The notes under the pieces were generated by a model, which made no database searches, was not told the DNA's origin, and saw only the letters and a program-made list of their open reading frames with translations. A program made the translations under genes and the position numbers. Of a stretch of DNA of 64,000 nt, positions 1 through 8,660 are shown in pieces. This stretch comes from Arthrobacter burdickii (GTDB taxonomy: Bacteria > Actinomycetota > Actinomycetes > Actinomycetales > Micrococcaceae): contig NZ_JAROCG010000001.1 in the NCBI RefSeq assembly GCF_030433645.1, forward strand, positions 806,001 to 870,000. The letters are read 5' to 3'. Every line of letters begins with the position of its first letter. Within the stretch, counting starts at the first letter, position 1.

Positions 1-1142
1 GCGCCGAACTCGGCGAGGCGGGTCAGCATCGCCGTCAGCATCACGGCGTCGACCGCCAGGGCCAGCGTGACCAGTGCCACCTGCAGGGCATCGAACAGCC
101 CCGGCGGTGTGAGGGGATCCCGGGCGGAGACCGAGTACAGCACCAAGCCGAGGACCAGCACGAGGATGGCGTCCATCAGGATGAGCAGGTCCCGGTCGAT
201 GCTGTTCAGGTCACCCGCTCCCACCAGCACGGACAGGAGGACGAGGAGCATGACCACCGTCAGCGGTGTGAAGACCTTGGTCAGCACCGGGGCGATGTTC
301 TCCACGACCTGCTGCTTCGCTTCGACCAGCCACGCGGCCACCACCAGGGCGCCGGGGACCGCGAAGGGCAGGATCCAGTCCTCGAGGACCGGCTCGAAGT
401 CCACGCCGATCAGCGAGAGGGTTCCGAGCGTGAGCCCGACCAGCACTGCCCCACCCAGCGCCAGCAGGGCGAGATAGATCACCAGTTCGCCCGTGAAGCG
501 GACGAAGTCCATGCGCCGCCGGTCCGAACGCCAGCGGCCCCCGACATACGCGAGCCCCAGCAGCAGCCAGAGCACGACAGGTGCGTGCAGTGCGGCAAGG
601 ACCTCGGTGGAGCCGGAGGCGGTGAAGGGGTACAGGTTGAGGACAGCAGCCAGGGCCGCGAAGGACACGACGATCGTTGCCAGTACGGGCCGGGCGAGGT
701 GCCTCTTCCAGGCGAAGTACGCGGTCGCGAAGGGCATGACCAGGAGGCCGAGATTTCGTACGAGCGCCGAATCGGTGCCGATTCCGGCGATCCCGGCCTT
801 CACGGTGGCGCCTGCGCCGAGGGCCAGGCAGAGCACGACGACGAGTTCCCGCCACGCGGGCGTGCTCCCGCCCGTATCGGCCGGAACGAGGACGAGCTGC
901 TTCCACAGTCGCTCGGAGTGCTCCCGGGCGAATTCGCGGGATATCTGGTCCAGGTTGCCGAGGCGCTTGATCGCGACAAGGAAGGCCTCCTCGTCGTCGA
1001 GTCCCGTGGCGCGGCGGTCGGCGATCTGCTCCCGGAGGTGGTCCTCGAGTTCGTCGACGTCCGCGGCGGAGATCGCCTGGTGGCGGAGGACGTAGCCGCG
1101 CCAGCGATCGATCTGGCCTTCCAGCCCTGCGTGGGTGTCCAT
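1..1142 (-). CDS. Permease-prefix-domain membrane protein (partial, runs off left edge)
   Basis: Reading leftward from an ATG at 1142, the frame stays open to the window edge. The first ~80 residues are soluble and resemble the permease prefix (HAAS-like) domain: a helix with DELEDHLREQ, then RRATGLDDEEAF and IKRLGNLDQISREFA. Several hydrophobic helices follow. The start overlaps the PadR stop by one base (TGATG), so the two genes are translationally coupled. In Actinobacteria PadR regulators commonly sit beside such proteins. The role is probably envelope-stress or signalling related but is not shown here, and the C-terminus is missing. Confidence 0.75.
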   Translation of the reverse strand, partial: MDTHAGLEGQIDRWRGYVLRHQAISAADVDELEDHLREQIADRRATGLDDEEAFLVAIKRLGNLDQISREFAREHSERLWKQLVLVPADTGGSTPAWRELVVVLCLALGAGATVKAGIAGIGTDSALVRNLGLLVMPFATAYFAWKRHLARPVLATIVVSFAALAAVLNLYPFTASGSTEVLAALHAPVVLWLLLGLAYVGGRWRSDRRRMDFVRFTGELVIYLALLALGGAVLVGLTLGTLSLIGVDFEPVLEDWILPFAVPGALVVAAWLVEAKQQVVENIAPVLTKVFTPLTVVMLLVLLSVLVGAGDLNSIDRDLLILMDAILVLVLGLVLYSVSARDPLTPPGLFDALQVALVTLALAVDAVMLTAMLTRLAEFG

Positions 1143-1498
1143 CACGCCCACGCCTCTGTTGCGGTCGGCGGCAAGTCCTGCCAGACCTGTCGCAGTGTGT
1201 CGGCGACGACGGTCCACTGCTGCTGCCGTTCGGTGAGCGCCTCGAGCCCCGAGGGCGTGATGGCGTAGTGCTTGCGCCTGCGGCCGATCTCGGAGGACCC
1301 CCAGGACGACGAGACGTAGCCGAGCCGCTCGAGTCTGTGCAGGAGGGGATAGAGCATGCCGTCGGTCCATTGCATGCCTCCGCCGGACAACTCGCCCACC
1401 CGTTTCAGGATGGCGTAGCCGTGCAGATCGCTTCCCGCCAGGATGCCCAGCACCAGTGGCGTCGCCGAGGCGGCGACCAGATCCTTATCGATGCGCAC
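1142..1498 (-). CDS. PadR-family transcriptional regulator
   Basis: A 118-residue winged-helix protein. LVLGILAGSDLHGYAIL and the wing segment DGMLYPLLHRLERLGYV are the standard PadR N-terminal signature, followed by GRRRKHYAITPSGLEAL. The length matches short PadR proteins (one winged helix plus a short dimerisation helix). It is first in a two-gene operon with the membrane protein ending at the window edge. Two palindromes directly upstream (1508-1548) are likely autoregulatory operators. The ligand cannot be inferred. Confidence 0.88.
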   Translation of the reverse strand: MRIDKDLVAASATPLVLGILAGSDLHGYAILKRVGELSGGGMQWTDGMLYPLLHRLERLGYVSSSWGSSEIGRRRKHYAITPSGLEALTERQQQWTVVADTLRQVWQDLPPTATEAWA

Positions 1499-1507
1499 GA
1501 TGCCTCC

Positions 1508-1548
1508 ATACCTAGATGTATCAGGTATCGAAGCATAGCGGTGCTATG
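1508..1548. promoter_or_regulatory. Two inverted repeats upstream of the PadR gene (candidate operators)
   Basis: ATACCT at 1508-1513 pairs with AGGTAT at 1523-1528 (spacer 9). CATAGC at 1534-1539 pairs with GCTATG at 1543-1548 (spacer 3). They lie 10 to 50 bases before the PadR start, where an autorepressor would bind. PadR operators are usually AT-rich inverted repeats of this size. Which repeat is bound is not known. Confidence 0.5.
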
Positions 1549-1650
1549 TATGGCAAGACCCGGGCGGAGTCCGTCTCCTCCGAGTCACGGTTCAGCGCCG
1601 ATTCCGGCAGCGGCCCCGCCCTGGTGCCGCGAGGGGTAGATCATGGGTGC

Positions 1651-2313
1651 ATGACATGGCCGGCTCGACCGGGCCTTGCAGCCCTTGCAGCAGTCGTCCT
1701 CGCTGCGTGTGCGACACCGGGAAACCCCGGTGTCGAGCCCGTCCCCGCGCCCGGTCCCGACCCGTCCGCCGTGGAGCCTGCGTCCGCCTCGGCACCTGCA
1801 GCACGGGCCGCCGAGGGCGAACTGATCGGACAGGGCACCGTGCTGCAGGTCGGGGACGCCCTGCCGCGGTTCTGCCTCGGAGGTGTGATGGAGTCCTATC
1901 CGCCCCAGTGCAGCGGGCCCGGGATTGCCGGCTGGGACTGGTCACTCGCGGAGCAGTCCGAGACCGCTTCCGGCGTCACCTGGGGCGCCTACGCGGTGAC
2001 GGGCACCTGGGACGGCGCCGTCTTCACGAGGACCGGCGAACCGATCCCGCTCTCCCTCTACGACACCATGCCCGTCGAGGATCCCCGCCTCGCCGAGGGG
2101 AGGCGGGGTCCTGCGAGCGCACAGGAGCTCGACCGTATCCAGCAGGAGATCTTCTCCGGTGCCGGCGACGACCTGCCGCTCAGCGGGGAAGTCCGCGACG
2201 GGTACCTCACAGTCACTGTGGTGTACGACGACGGCTCCCTCCAAGCGCGCTGGGACGCCGACTATGGCGTCGGCGTCGTCGTCGTACTGTCTGCGCTGCG
2301 TCCGCTGACGTGA
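1651..2313 (+). CDS. Putative lipoprotein, function unknown
   Basis: A 220-residue protein with a lipoprotein signal: MTWPAR, a hydrophobic stretch, then lipobox LAAC with the lipid-anchored cysteine at residue 20, followed by a Pro/Ala/Ser-rich linker to about residue 60. The C-terminal part is a small beta-rich extracellular domain with two further cysteines (CLGG and QCSG). I chose the ATG at 1651 because the open frame begins further upstream at 1516 but only this start places the signal peptide at the N-terminus. No family recognised. Confidence 0.7.
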   Translation: MTWPARPGLAALAAVVLAACATPGNPGVEPVPAPGPDPSAVEPASASAPAARAAEGELIGQGTVLQVGDALPRFCLGGVMESYPPQCSGPGIAGWDWSLAEQSETASGVTWGAYAVTGTWDGAVFTRTGEPIPLSLYDTMPVEDPRLAEGRRGPASAQELDRIQQEIFSGAGDDLPLSGEVRDGYLTVTVVYDDGSLQARWDADYGVGVVVVLSALRPLT

Positions 2314-2536
2314 GCGGGAATACCCGCTGATTCCCGACTCGTCCAGTCGGAGAAAAATCCTGCAGGGGTTGCAGTGCTGATGCCAGAATGAGGAGAACAA
2401 GGGTTCCCGGCACGCGCCGGTGCTTCCCGGGCAGTCAGGAAGCCGGCCGCCCAGGGTACCTTGCCGCGCTGCCCGCCGGGTGGCGGCTACCGAGCGGCTT
2501 CCTGCCCCCGTCCGGGCCGCCCGAAGGAATCCGCCA

Positions 2537-2950
2537 ATGCAAGGCTTGCTCACCTATACCGCGATGAGGCACGCGGACCTGCCCCTGATGCTCGTCTGGG
2601 ACCACTTCCTGAACATGGGAGGGTCCATCGGACAGTTCGAGGTCGATGCCTACCTCCACGGGATGATGACCCTCCCCGATGCCGACCGCGACTGCGTCGC
2701 GCAGGCCGTGAACGAACTTCTCGACGACCTCGCCAGGATGGGCCCCCGCGCCTGCTGCCGCGCCCCGTACAGCGGCGCCGCGGCCGGCGGCCCGGGGAGT
2801 GTTTCCGCCTTCAGCACCTGCACCGCAGCAGGCCATGGCCGTCCCGGGGCCGTCACCAGGCCGGACGGTCCTCCCGGGACCGCAGCGCGTCGGGTCCAGC
2901 AGCCCTCGCCGCAGCTGCCCGCCCGTCGGTCAGTGCGCCGGGAACGGTAA
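2537..2950 (+). CDS. Small conserved protein, same domain as the N-terminus of the GAF protein at 6563
   Basis: A 137-residue protein starting at an ATG behind a GAAGGAAT ribosome site. Residues ~15-60 carry the pattern WDHFLNMGGSIGQFEVDAYL followed by an LPxAxR..hAxAhNE segment. The same pattern (LGGSLSEVEIDAYLRG, then LPPLE..LLAEA) opens the GAF protein at 6563, so this is a shared, undescribed helical domain of ~50 residues. The C-terminal ~75 residues are Pro/Arg/Ala-rich with no recognisable fold. The real protein could end earlier or contain a frameshift, because the tail reads like out-of-frame GC-rich sequence. Confidence 0.55.
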   Translation: MQGLLTYTAMRHADLPLMLVWDHFLNMGGSIGQFEVDAYLHGMMTLPDADRDCVAQAVNELLDDLARMGPRACCRAPYSGAAAGGPGSVSAFSTCTAAGHGRPGAVTRPDGPPGTAARRVQQPSPQLPARRSVRRER

Positions 2951-3008
2951 ACCGGACCGGTCCCTCCCCAAAGCGGCTGCCGGCGACTCGGCGACCCCCG
3001 GACGAGGA

Positions 3009-3818
3009 TCATGCCGGACGACGCCCGATCACCACAGTCGGCCCCTCGTCCCCGAGGCTCCGGGACCAGGCATCGAAGCCCCCGTCCCGGAGGAGCCGGA
3101 GGCACTCCTGCTCCTGGTCCTCTCCCACCTCGAACAGGATGTGCCCACCCGGGACCAACCAGTCGGGTGCCTCGCGTGCCACCCTGCGCTGCACCTCCAG
3201 TCCGTCCTCCCCGCCGTCGAGACTGATCAGGGGCTCGTGCACCCTCGCCTCGGGCGGAAGGGTCTGCACGCGCGCGGAGGGTACGTAGGGCGTGTTGCAG
3301 AGCAGCGTGTCCACGGTCCCCTTGAGGGACAGGGGTAACGGGTCGAACAGGTCGCCCTCGTAGAGCTCCGCCTGGAGGCCGGCGAGGTTGTTCCGTGCCA
3401 GGCCGACGGCGGCCCCGGAGATGTCCGAGGCGTGCAGCCGCAGGTCCGGCACGACGTCCGCGAGCGCCACTCCGAGGGCCCCGCAGCCACAGCAGAGGTC
3501 CAGGACGGTCGCGCCTGCCGTCGTCAGGTCCGCGGCGCACGCCACGAGGAATGCCGACCTCTGACGCGGTACGAACACTCCCGGTCCCACCTCGAGCCTC
3601 AGCCCGCAGAAGTCCACCCAGCCGAGGATGTGTTCGAGCGGAAACCCGGCGACCCGGCGGTCGAGCATCGCAGCCAGGACTTCATCCGTGGCGCCGCTCC
3701 CCGCGAGCAGGCGGGCCTCGTCCTCGGCGAACACGCAGCCGGCGGCACGGAGCCGTACCGTCAGCTCCGCCTCCGTGCGGTGGAGGGCGGCAGGAGGGCC
3801 CTGCTGGTGGTGCGGCAT
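3009..3818 (-). CDS. PrmC/HemK-like protein N5-glutamine methyltransferase family
   Basis: A 269-residue SAM-dependent methyltransferase. An N-terminal helical part (ARLLAGSG..., FPLEHILGWVDFCG) precedes VFVPRQRS, the SAM motif VLDLCCGCGALGVALA, the acidic motif LHASDISG and the catalytic-type motif CNTPYVP. Classical PrmC has NPPY. Here the second residue is Thr, as in a divergent actinobacterial branch with NxPY. The family methylates the GGQ glutamine of release factors, but the variant motif makes substrate assignment uncertain. The ATG at 3818 is preferred because the longer frame (to 3929) adds only Pro/Arg-rich sequence. Confidence 0.78.
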   Translation of the reverse strand: MPHHQQGPPAALHRTEAELTVRLRAAGCVFAEDEARLLAGSGATDEVLAAMLDRRVAGFPLEHILGWVDFCGLRLEVGPGVFVPRQRSAFLVACAADLTTAGATVLDLCCGCGALGVALADVVPDLRLHASDISGAAVGLARNNLAGLQAELYEGDLFDPLPLSLKGTVDTLLCNTPYVPSARVQTLPPEARVHEPLISLDGGEDGLEVQRRVAREAPDWLVPGGHILFEVGEDQEQECLRLLRDGGFDAWSRSLGDEGPTVVIGRRPA

Positions 3819-3867
3819 CGAACGGCCCTTCGGCGGAGGCGGCCTGGCACCACGAGGATAGCGGCGA

Positions 3868-4530
3868 TCAGGTGTCCGTGTCGCTGTGGGCCATGGCCAC
3901 GGGCTTGGACTCCACGCTCCCGCGTTCACGCAGGTACACGGACGCCCCGATCATCAGGGCGATGACCATGAATTCGCTCTGCCAGTTCTGGAAGGACTCG
4001 AACCAGAACCGCGACGTGCCCATGTAGCCCAGCACGGTGGTTCCGGGCTCGCCGTGGCTGGCCTGCTCGTCGTTGTAGGCCTCGCTGCCGCCCACGGCGT
4101 GCAGGAGGAACGACGCCGCGAACAGGACGAAGAACATGATGGACAGTGAATGCTCGTACAACCGGAGGACGAGGCCGCCGCGGCGCACGGGCCACGGCGT
4201 GTCCGGATGCGGTGCTGCGGCACGGGGGTCGTCATCCTGTGGTTCGTGCTTGCCTGGCAGCTTCGACTCGGAGGAACCGCGCTGGAAGAGATAGGCGGTG
4301 AGGACCACGTACATGCCCATCTGGAGGAACTCCGACTCCCAGTTCTCGAAGGTCGCCTCGAGGAAGTCGCCCGTCAGCAGGAAGCCGGCGAGCGTCACGC
4401 CGGGCTCGCCGTGGGACAGTTGCTCCTCGTTGTAGGTGCGCACTCCGCTGAGCACCATGCCGACGAAGGAGAGGAGGAACAGTGCCCCATTCGTGATCAT
4501 GAGGCCGTGGTCTCTCATCCAGTGCTTCAT
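3868..4530 (-). CDS. DUF6766-type membrane protein with two tandem copies of the domain
   Basis: A 220-residue membrane protein made of two homologous halves. Both halves contain a hydrophobic helix, then YN(E/D)EQxSHGEPG, a (T/S)xxF segment, NWxSEF, another hydrophobic helix and RGSxESK. The halves meet around residues 92-120, a charged linker. DUF6766 proteins usually carry one or two of these units. Function is unknown. The ATG at 4530 starts the first helix directly and has AAGGACGG upstream. It is a single gene, divergent from the phosphoesterase at 4695. Confidence 0.8.
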   Translation of the reverse strand: MKHWMRDHGLMITNGALFLLSFVGMVLSGVRTYNEEQLSHGEPGVTLAGFLLTGDFLEATFENWESEFLQMGMYVVLTAYLFQRGSSESKLPGKHEPQDDDPRAAAPHPDTPWPVRRGGLVLRLYEHSLSIMFFVLFAASFLLHAVGGSEAYNDEQASHGEPGTTVLGYMGTSRFWFESFQNWQSEFMVIALMIGASVYLRERGSVESKPVAMAHSDTDT

Positions 4531-4694
4531 TCTGGTACCCGTCCTTCCGTTGACCAAGCGCACTTTCTCGTTTCCTCAACGCTAGGAAGGGCCTCCCCGC
4601 GGCGGCAAGCGGAACCTGCGTTGCATCAGGAGTTGCACAGTCCTCTCAAGGCCCCCGGTCGCGGGTGCGGCGGGCTGCGGATAGCCTGAACGGC

Positions 4695-5459
4695 ATGGAA
4701 CGCGTTGCGGTGATCTCGGATCTCCACGGGAACGTCACGGCCTTCACGGCCGTGCTGGAGGATCTTCGGCACCGCGGCATCAGCACCGTCTACAACCTCG
4801 GCGACGTCGCAGGGAAGGGGCCCCGCGGATCCGAGTGCGTGCGCCTGAGCCGCCTGCACTGCGCCGTCACGGTGCGCGGCAACTGGGACGATTTCCTGCC
4901 CAGTGAGGCGCCCGAATGGCGCGACGACGCCGGCTGGTGGTGGCACAACGAGTTGACGCCGGAGGACCGCCGCTGGCTGCAGTCACTCCCGCTCTCCCAC
5001 GAGATCGTGCTGAGCGGACGGCGCATCCGGATGTTCCATGCATCGGCGAAGAGCGTCTACCACCGCGTGCACGCCCGGCACACCGACGACGACTTCGAAG
5101 GGATGTTCGCGGCGACGGAACTGACCGGGAACGGGCCCCGGCCGGACACGGTCTGCTACGGCGATATCCATGACGCGTTCGTCTCGACCTACCGGGGCCG
5201 CACGCTCGTCAATGTGGGGAGCGTCGGCAACCCGCTGGACGAGCCGCAGGCGTCCTACGTGATCCTCGAGGGGGAGCCGGACGGCGGTCGGTCGGCGCCT
5301 TTCGGCATCCAGTTCGTGCGCGTGCCCTACGACATCGAAGCGGAGATAGCTGTCGCCACGGCGCTCGGCATGCCGGCCCTCGAACCCTACGCGATCGAGC
5401 TCCGCACCGCCGTCTACCGCGGACAGCATGCCGCGCTCGGGCTGCCCTCGGGGCCGTGA
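4695..5459 (+). CDS. Metallophosphoesterase (calcineurin-like, YfcE-type)
   Basis: A 254-residue soluble protein with metal-binding motifs in order: ISDLHGN (residues 6-12), YNLGDVAGKGP, VRGNWDD (in place of GNHD), YGDIHDA and LVNVGSVGNP near the C-terminus. This matches the Metallophos_2 family, which hydrolyses phosphodiesters or phosphomonoesters with a dinuclear metal centre. The physiological substrate cannot be told. Start chosen at 4695 because the conserved ISDLHGN lies immediately after it. Confidence 0.85.
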   Translation: MERVAVISDLHGNVTAFTAVLEDLRHRGISTVYNLGDVAGKGPRGSECVRLSRLHCAVTVRGNWDDFLPSEAPEWRDDAGWWWHNELTPEDRRWLQSLPLSHEIVLSGRRIRMFHASAKSVYHRVHARHTDDDFEGMFAATELTGNGPRPDTVCYGDIHDAFVSTYRGRTLVNVGSVGNPLDEPQASYVILEGEPDGGRSAPFGIQFVRVPYDIEAEIAVATALGMPALEPYAIELRTAVYRGQHAALGLPSGP

Positions 5460-5747
5460 TCCAAGCTGTCGGTCGGGAGCCGGCTGCTTGACTCCTGACC
5501 GACGGCCCCATGTCCGTGCGAGCACATCGATGTATTCAACGTCAGTCCGCGGACATGTCCGGGCCATATGCTGCGTACTTCCAGTGTGCGCCGTGCTCCT
5601 CAAGCCCCGAGGTGAGCTGCATCAAGATCGCCTCAGCTTGACAGTCGACCCTCCGGGGGTGGGGCCGCGGCCACGATCACCACGGAACCTCCCTGATTCG
5701 GTAATATTTCCTTGACCGTTTAGCAGCAGGCGGTCCATCACCTTCCC

Positions 5748-6536
5748 TTGGCCGGCATCGCGCGTGGTCAGCAAAGGGTTGACGCAAAGGTTTCCCAGTT
5801 GGTTGATCACGAAAGAGGCAGGGGCCCGGCGGTTCCGGGCCTGCTCCAGGACATGGTACTCGACAGCGACGATGTCGAGGAGTTCCTGACGAAACTGGTG
5901 AAGATCGCGGGTTCCACCCTGTCGGCCGAAGACGACGAGGTCCTCTGCGGCGTCACCCTGCTGCGGGCACGGACGAAGACGACGGTCGCGAGCAACGGCA
6001 CCGACGCCCAGAAGATGGACGAGGTCCAGTACGAGTACGACGACGGACCGTGCCTGCGCGCGGCCCGCAGGGGCGTCATCCACTACGTCAGTGATTTCGA
6101 CACCGAGGAACGCTTCCCCGAGTACAGCAGGGCGATCAGCGGGCACGGCATCAAGTCCGCCCTGGGCGTTCCGATCCCGCTCGAGGGCGAGGCGACGGCG
6201 GCACTGAACTTCTACTCGCCCCTGAAGGATGCGTTCAGCGAGGAAGCGATCGACGCCGCGCAGAGGTTCGCCGAGGAGGCCTCGGTGTCGCTCCGCCTGG
6301 CGGTGCGCATCGCCAAACTGACGGATTCGAGCGCCGACATGCGTGCCGCCATGGAGAGCAGGACCACCATCGACCTGGCCGTGGGTGTGATCATGGGGCA
6401 GAACAGGTGCTCACAGGACAAGGCGATGTCGATCCTCAAGGCGGCCTCCAGTGCGAGGAACATCAAGCTCCGGGACGTAGCGGCCTCCATCCTGCAGTCA
6501 CTCGGCCACGGGCCCGCAAAGACGCACTTCGAGTAG
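5748..6536 (+). CDS. GAF-ANTAR transcription antitermination regulator
   Basis: A GAF domain (about residues 35-195) with FCGVTLL-type and DEVQYEYDDGPCLRA segments and SALGVPIPLEG is followed by a C-terminal ANTAR domain (MESRTTIDLAVGVIMGQN, then AMSILKAASSARNIKLRDVA). ANTAR domains bind paired-hairpin RNA and stop transcription termination. The N-terminus is uncertain: the open frame starts at a TTG at 5748, and a TTG near 5810 preceded by AAGG would match the length of the paralogue at 42889, with which it shares LQDMVL. The 288 bases upstream hold the promoter; I see no clear ANTAR hairpin pair there. Confidence 0.85.
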   Translation: MAGIARGQQRVDAKVSQLVDHERGRGPAVPGLLQDMVLDSDDVEEFLTKLVKIAGSTLSAEDDEVLCGVTLLRARTKTTVASNGTDAQKMDEVQYEYDDGPCLRAARRGVIHYVSDFDTEERFPEYSRAISGHGIKSALGVPIPLEGEATAALNFYSPLKDAFSEEAIDAAQRFAEEASVSLRLAVRIAKLTDSSADMRAAMESRTTIDLAVGVIMGQNRCSQDKAMSILKAASSARNIKLRDVAASILQSLGHGPAKTHFE

Positions 6537-6562
6537 GGCGAACTCCGGGGGAACGGGGAGCG

Positions 6563-7357
6563 ATGAACGAACGAAGCCGGCACGAACTCACCGCCGACGC
6601 GTTGCGGCGGGCCGGCATGTCCGTCGCCGAAGCGTGGATCCAGTACTTCGCGCTGGGCGGGTCCCTGTCGGAGGTGGAGATCGACGCGTACCTCCGCGGA
6701 CAGGCGGAGCTTCCACCCCTCGAGTGCGAACTCCTCGCCGAAGCGGCCCGCGAAGCGTCGGGGCAGGGAGCGGATATGGGAGGCCGGCCCGGGACGGAGC
6801 TCCTGTCCGGGTCGACGACTGACGCCTTCCGTCAGCTGGGCGCCGCCGGCTCCGTGCTGCTCGACCCGGAGACCGCGGAGGGCGAGCGGCTCCGGTCGCT
6901 GGCGCAGCTCCACCTCCTGGACACGCCTCCCGAGGACCGGTTCGACCGGATCACCCGGCGGGCTGCGGAACGGTTCGGGTGCGAAGTGGCGACCCTCGCG
7001 CTGATCGCGGACGACCGCCAGTTCATCAAGTCGGCGGTGGGTGAGGCGGACCAGGACCTCGAGCGGACCAAGGCTTTCTGCAACGCGACCATCCGCTCCT
7101 CCGGCCCGCTGGTCCTGACGGACACGACGCAGGACGAGCGCTTCCGGTCCCACCCCTTCGTCGCCGGGGAGCCACACATCCGCTTCTACGCGGGCTACCC
7201 GCTCCGCGGTCCGGGCGGCTGGCTGATCGGGACCCTGTGCGTCATGTCGACCTCCCCCCGCCCGTTCACCGACCAGGACCTCCAGGACCTCGAGCTCCTC
7301 GCGCAGGAGATGCAGCACGAGGTGTTCCCGGGCTGGAAGGCGTGGAGCATTCTCTGA
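6563..7357 (+). CDS. GAF-domain protein with small conserved N-terminal domain
   Basis: 264 residues, 26 bases after the GAF-ANTAR gene, probably co-transcribed. Residues ~15-65 carry the GGS...EIDAYLRG...LPPLE domain also seen in the protein at 2537. Residues ~100-260 form a GAF domain of the type found beside histidine kinases, with DTPPEDRFDRITRRAA, FIKSAVGE, KAFCNATI, DERFRSHPFV and GYPLRGPGGWLIGTLCVM. No output domain follows, so it probably signals through a partner. The close GAF match in the kinase at 57421 (CGQVF, DPRFRSNPFV, GTLCIF) points to a shared ligand class. Confidence 0.75.
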   Translation: MNERSRHELTADALRRAGMSVAEAWIQYFALGGSLSEVEIDAYLRGQAELPPLECELLAEAAREASGQGADMGGRPGTELLSGSTTDAFRQLGAAGSVLLDPETAEGERLRSLAQLHLLDTPPEDRFDRITRRAAERFGCEVATLALIADDRQFIKSAVGEADQDLERTKAFCNATIRSSGPLVLTDTTQDERFRSHPFVAGEPHIRFYAGYPLRGPGGWLIGTLCVMSTSPRPFTDQDLQDLELLAQEMQHEVFPGWKAWSIL

Positions 7358-7365
7358 GCGTCCCG

Positions 7366-8457
7366 TCAGCCTTCCGCGGAGGGCCGGTCCGCGAGCCGTA
7401 CGTCCACGGTCTCCGTCTCCGAACCCCGGCGGGTCTCGACGGCGACCGTCTCACCCGGGTCGCGCTGACGCAGCGCCGCGAGGAGATCCTCGGGTGCCGA
7501 CAGGTCCTCGTCGCCGATCCGGGTGATGATGTCTCCCGGCCGGATCCCGGCGTCGTCGGCCGGCCCGCCCTGCGACACCGACAGGACCACCACACCCGTG
7601 GCGTCCTCGAGGTTCAGCTGCTGGGCGATCTGCGGTGTGATGGCCCCCGGTGCCAGCCCCATGAACGCGTGTTCCGCCGTGCCGTCCTCGCGCAGTTCCT
7701 CGGCCACCTCCGTGGCGGTGGGAGCCGGGATCGCGAAGCCGAGCGCCACAGCGCCCTGGGAGGGCGGGATGTACGCCTCGCTGATGCCGATGATCTCGCC
7801 GCGGCCGTTCACGACGGCGCCGCCGGAGTTGCCCGGGCTGATCGCCGCGTCGGTCTGGATGAGGTCGACGAGTGACTGGCTCGTGGACGCGGACCCCGGG
7901 ATCTCGCGGTGCAGGCCGGAGATGATGCCCGACGTCGCCGTGTTCTCGAAGCCGAGGGGGGATCCGATGACGACGGCGAGTTCGCCGATCCGCGGCAGGC
8001 CGGACTGGAAGGTCGCCGCAGGGAGATCGGTGCGGTCGGCACGCACGAGCGCCAGGTCCGAGACGGCGTCGGCGGCCTCGACCGTCCCTGACACCCGCTG
8101 CCCGTCGGCGAAGGCTACCTCCACGTCCTCGTTGCCCCTGATCACGTGCTCATTGGTGAGGACGAGGCCGTCCTCGGTGTAGATCACGCCGCTGCCGAGG
8201 CCGTCCTCGGTGAAGATGGTGACCACCGAGGGCTGCACCGTATCGACGATATCGGGGATGCTCATGTCCGCCTGCTGTCCGCCCGACTCCGTCCCGCCCG
8301 ACGATCCGCCCGACGAGCCGTCCGGGGTGCCCTGCACCTGTGCCGGGGCATCCGACGCAGAGTCCGTGGTGGCGCCGTCGGTGCACCCGGTGACGGCGAG
8401 CAGCAGGGCGAGGGTCAGCGGAACGGCTGCGGTCCGGGTGCTGGCATTCGGCATCAT
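7366..8457 (-). CDS. HtrA-like trypsin-type serine protease with PDZ domain, lipoprotein
   Basis: A 363-residue exported protease. Lipobox VTGC puts the lipid anchor on Cys25, followed by a Gly/Ser-rich linker to residue ~64. The catalytic triad is visible: His104 in TNEHVI, Asp134 in SDLALV, Ser211 in GNSGGA. A single PDZ domain fills ~265-355 (GPADDAGIRPGDIITRIG). The family (S1C, DegP/HtrA) degrades or refolds damaged envelope proteins. The first of two adjacent ATGs (8457) is chosen because GGAGG sits 8 bases upstream. It is transcribed alone. Confidence 0.92.
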   Translation of the reverse strand: MMPNASTRTAAVPLTLALLLAVTGCTDGATTDSASDAPAQVQGTPDGSSGGSSGGTESGGQQADMSIPDIVDTVQPSVVTIFTEDGLGSGVIYTEDGLVLTNEHVIRGNEDVEVAFADGQRVSGTVEAADAVSDLALVRADRTDLPAATFQSGLPRIGELAVVIGSPLGFENTATSGIISGLHREIPGSASTSQSLVDLIQTDAAISPGNSGGAVVNGRGEIIGISEAYIPPSQGAVALGFAIPAPTATEVAEELREDGTAEHAFMGLAPGAITPQIAQQLNLEDATGVVVLSVSQGGPADDAGIRPGDIITRIGDEDLSAPEDLLAALRQRDPGETVAVETRRGSETETVDVRLADRPSAEG

Positions 8458-8660
8458 GCGGTGATCCTCCTCGATACGTGCCCGTCGACCGGGCAGCAGG
8501 GCAGGCGCGACGTCCGCGTCACGCTGTACCCGCTCCTGCCTAAGACCGTACGGAGGGCATCGCCCGGTGGACAACTACGAAAAAGAGAGCCGCGGGACTG
8601 GACAGGAGCGGAACTCCCGCCCGCGTATCCTGCAGGGACATGCCGACCCGGGCGTGGAAC

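Noticed and set aside
2334..2350. CCGACT/AGTCGG hairpin after the lipoprotein gene as a terminator
   Set aside because: Followed by an A-run, not a T-run, in the direction of transcription; small stem.
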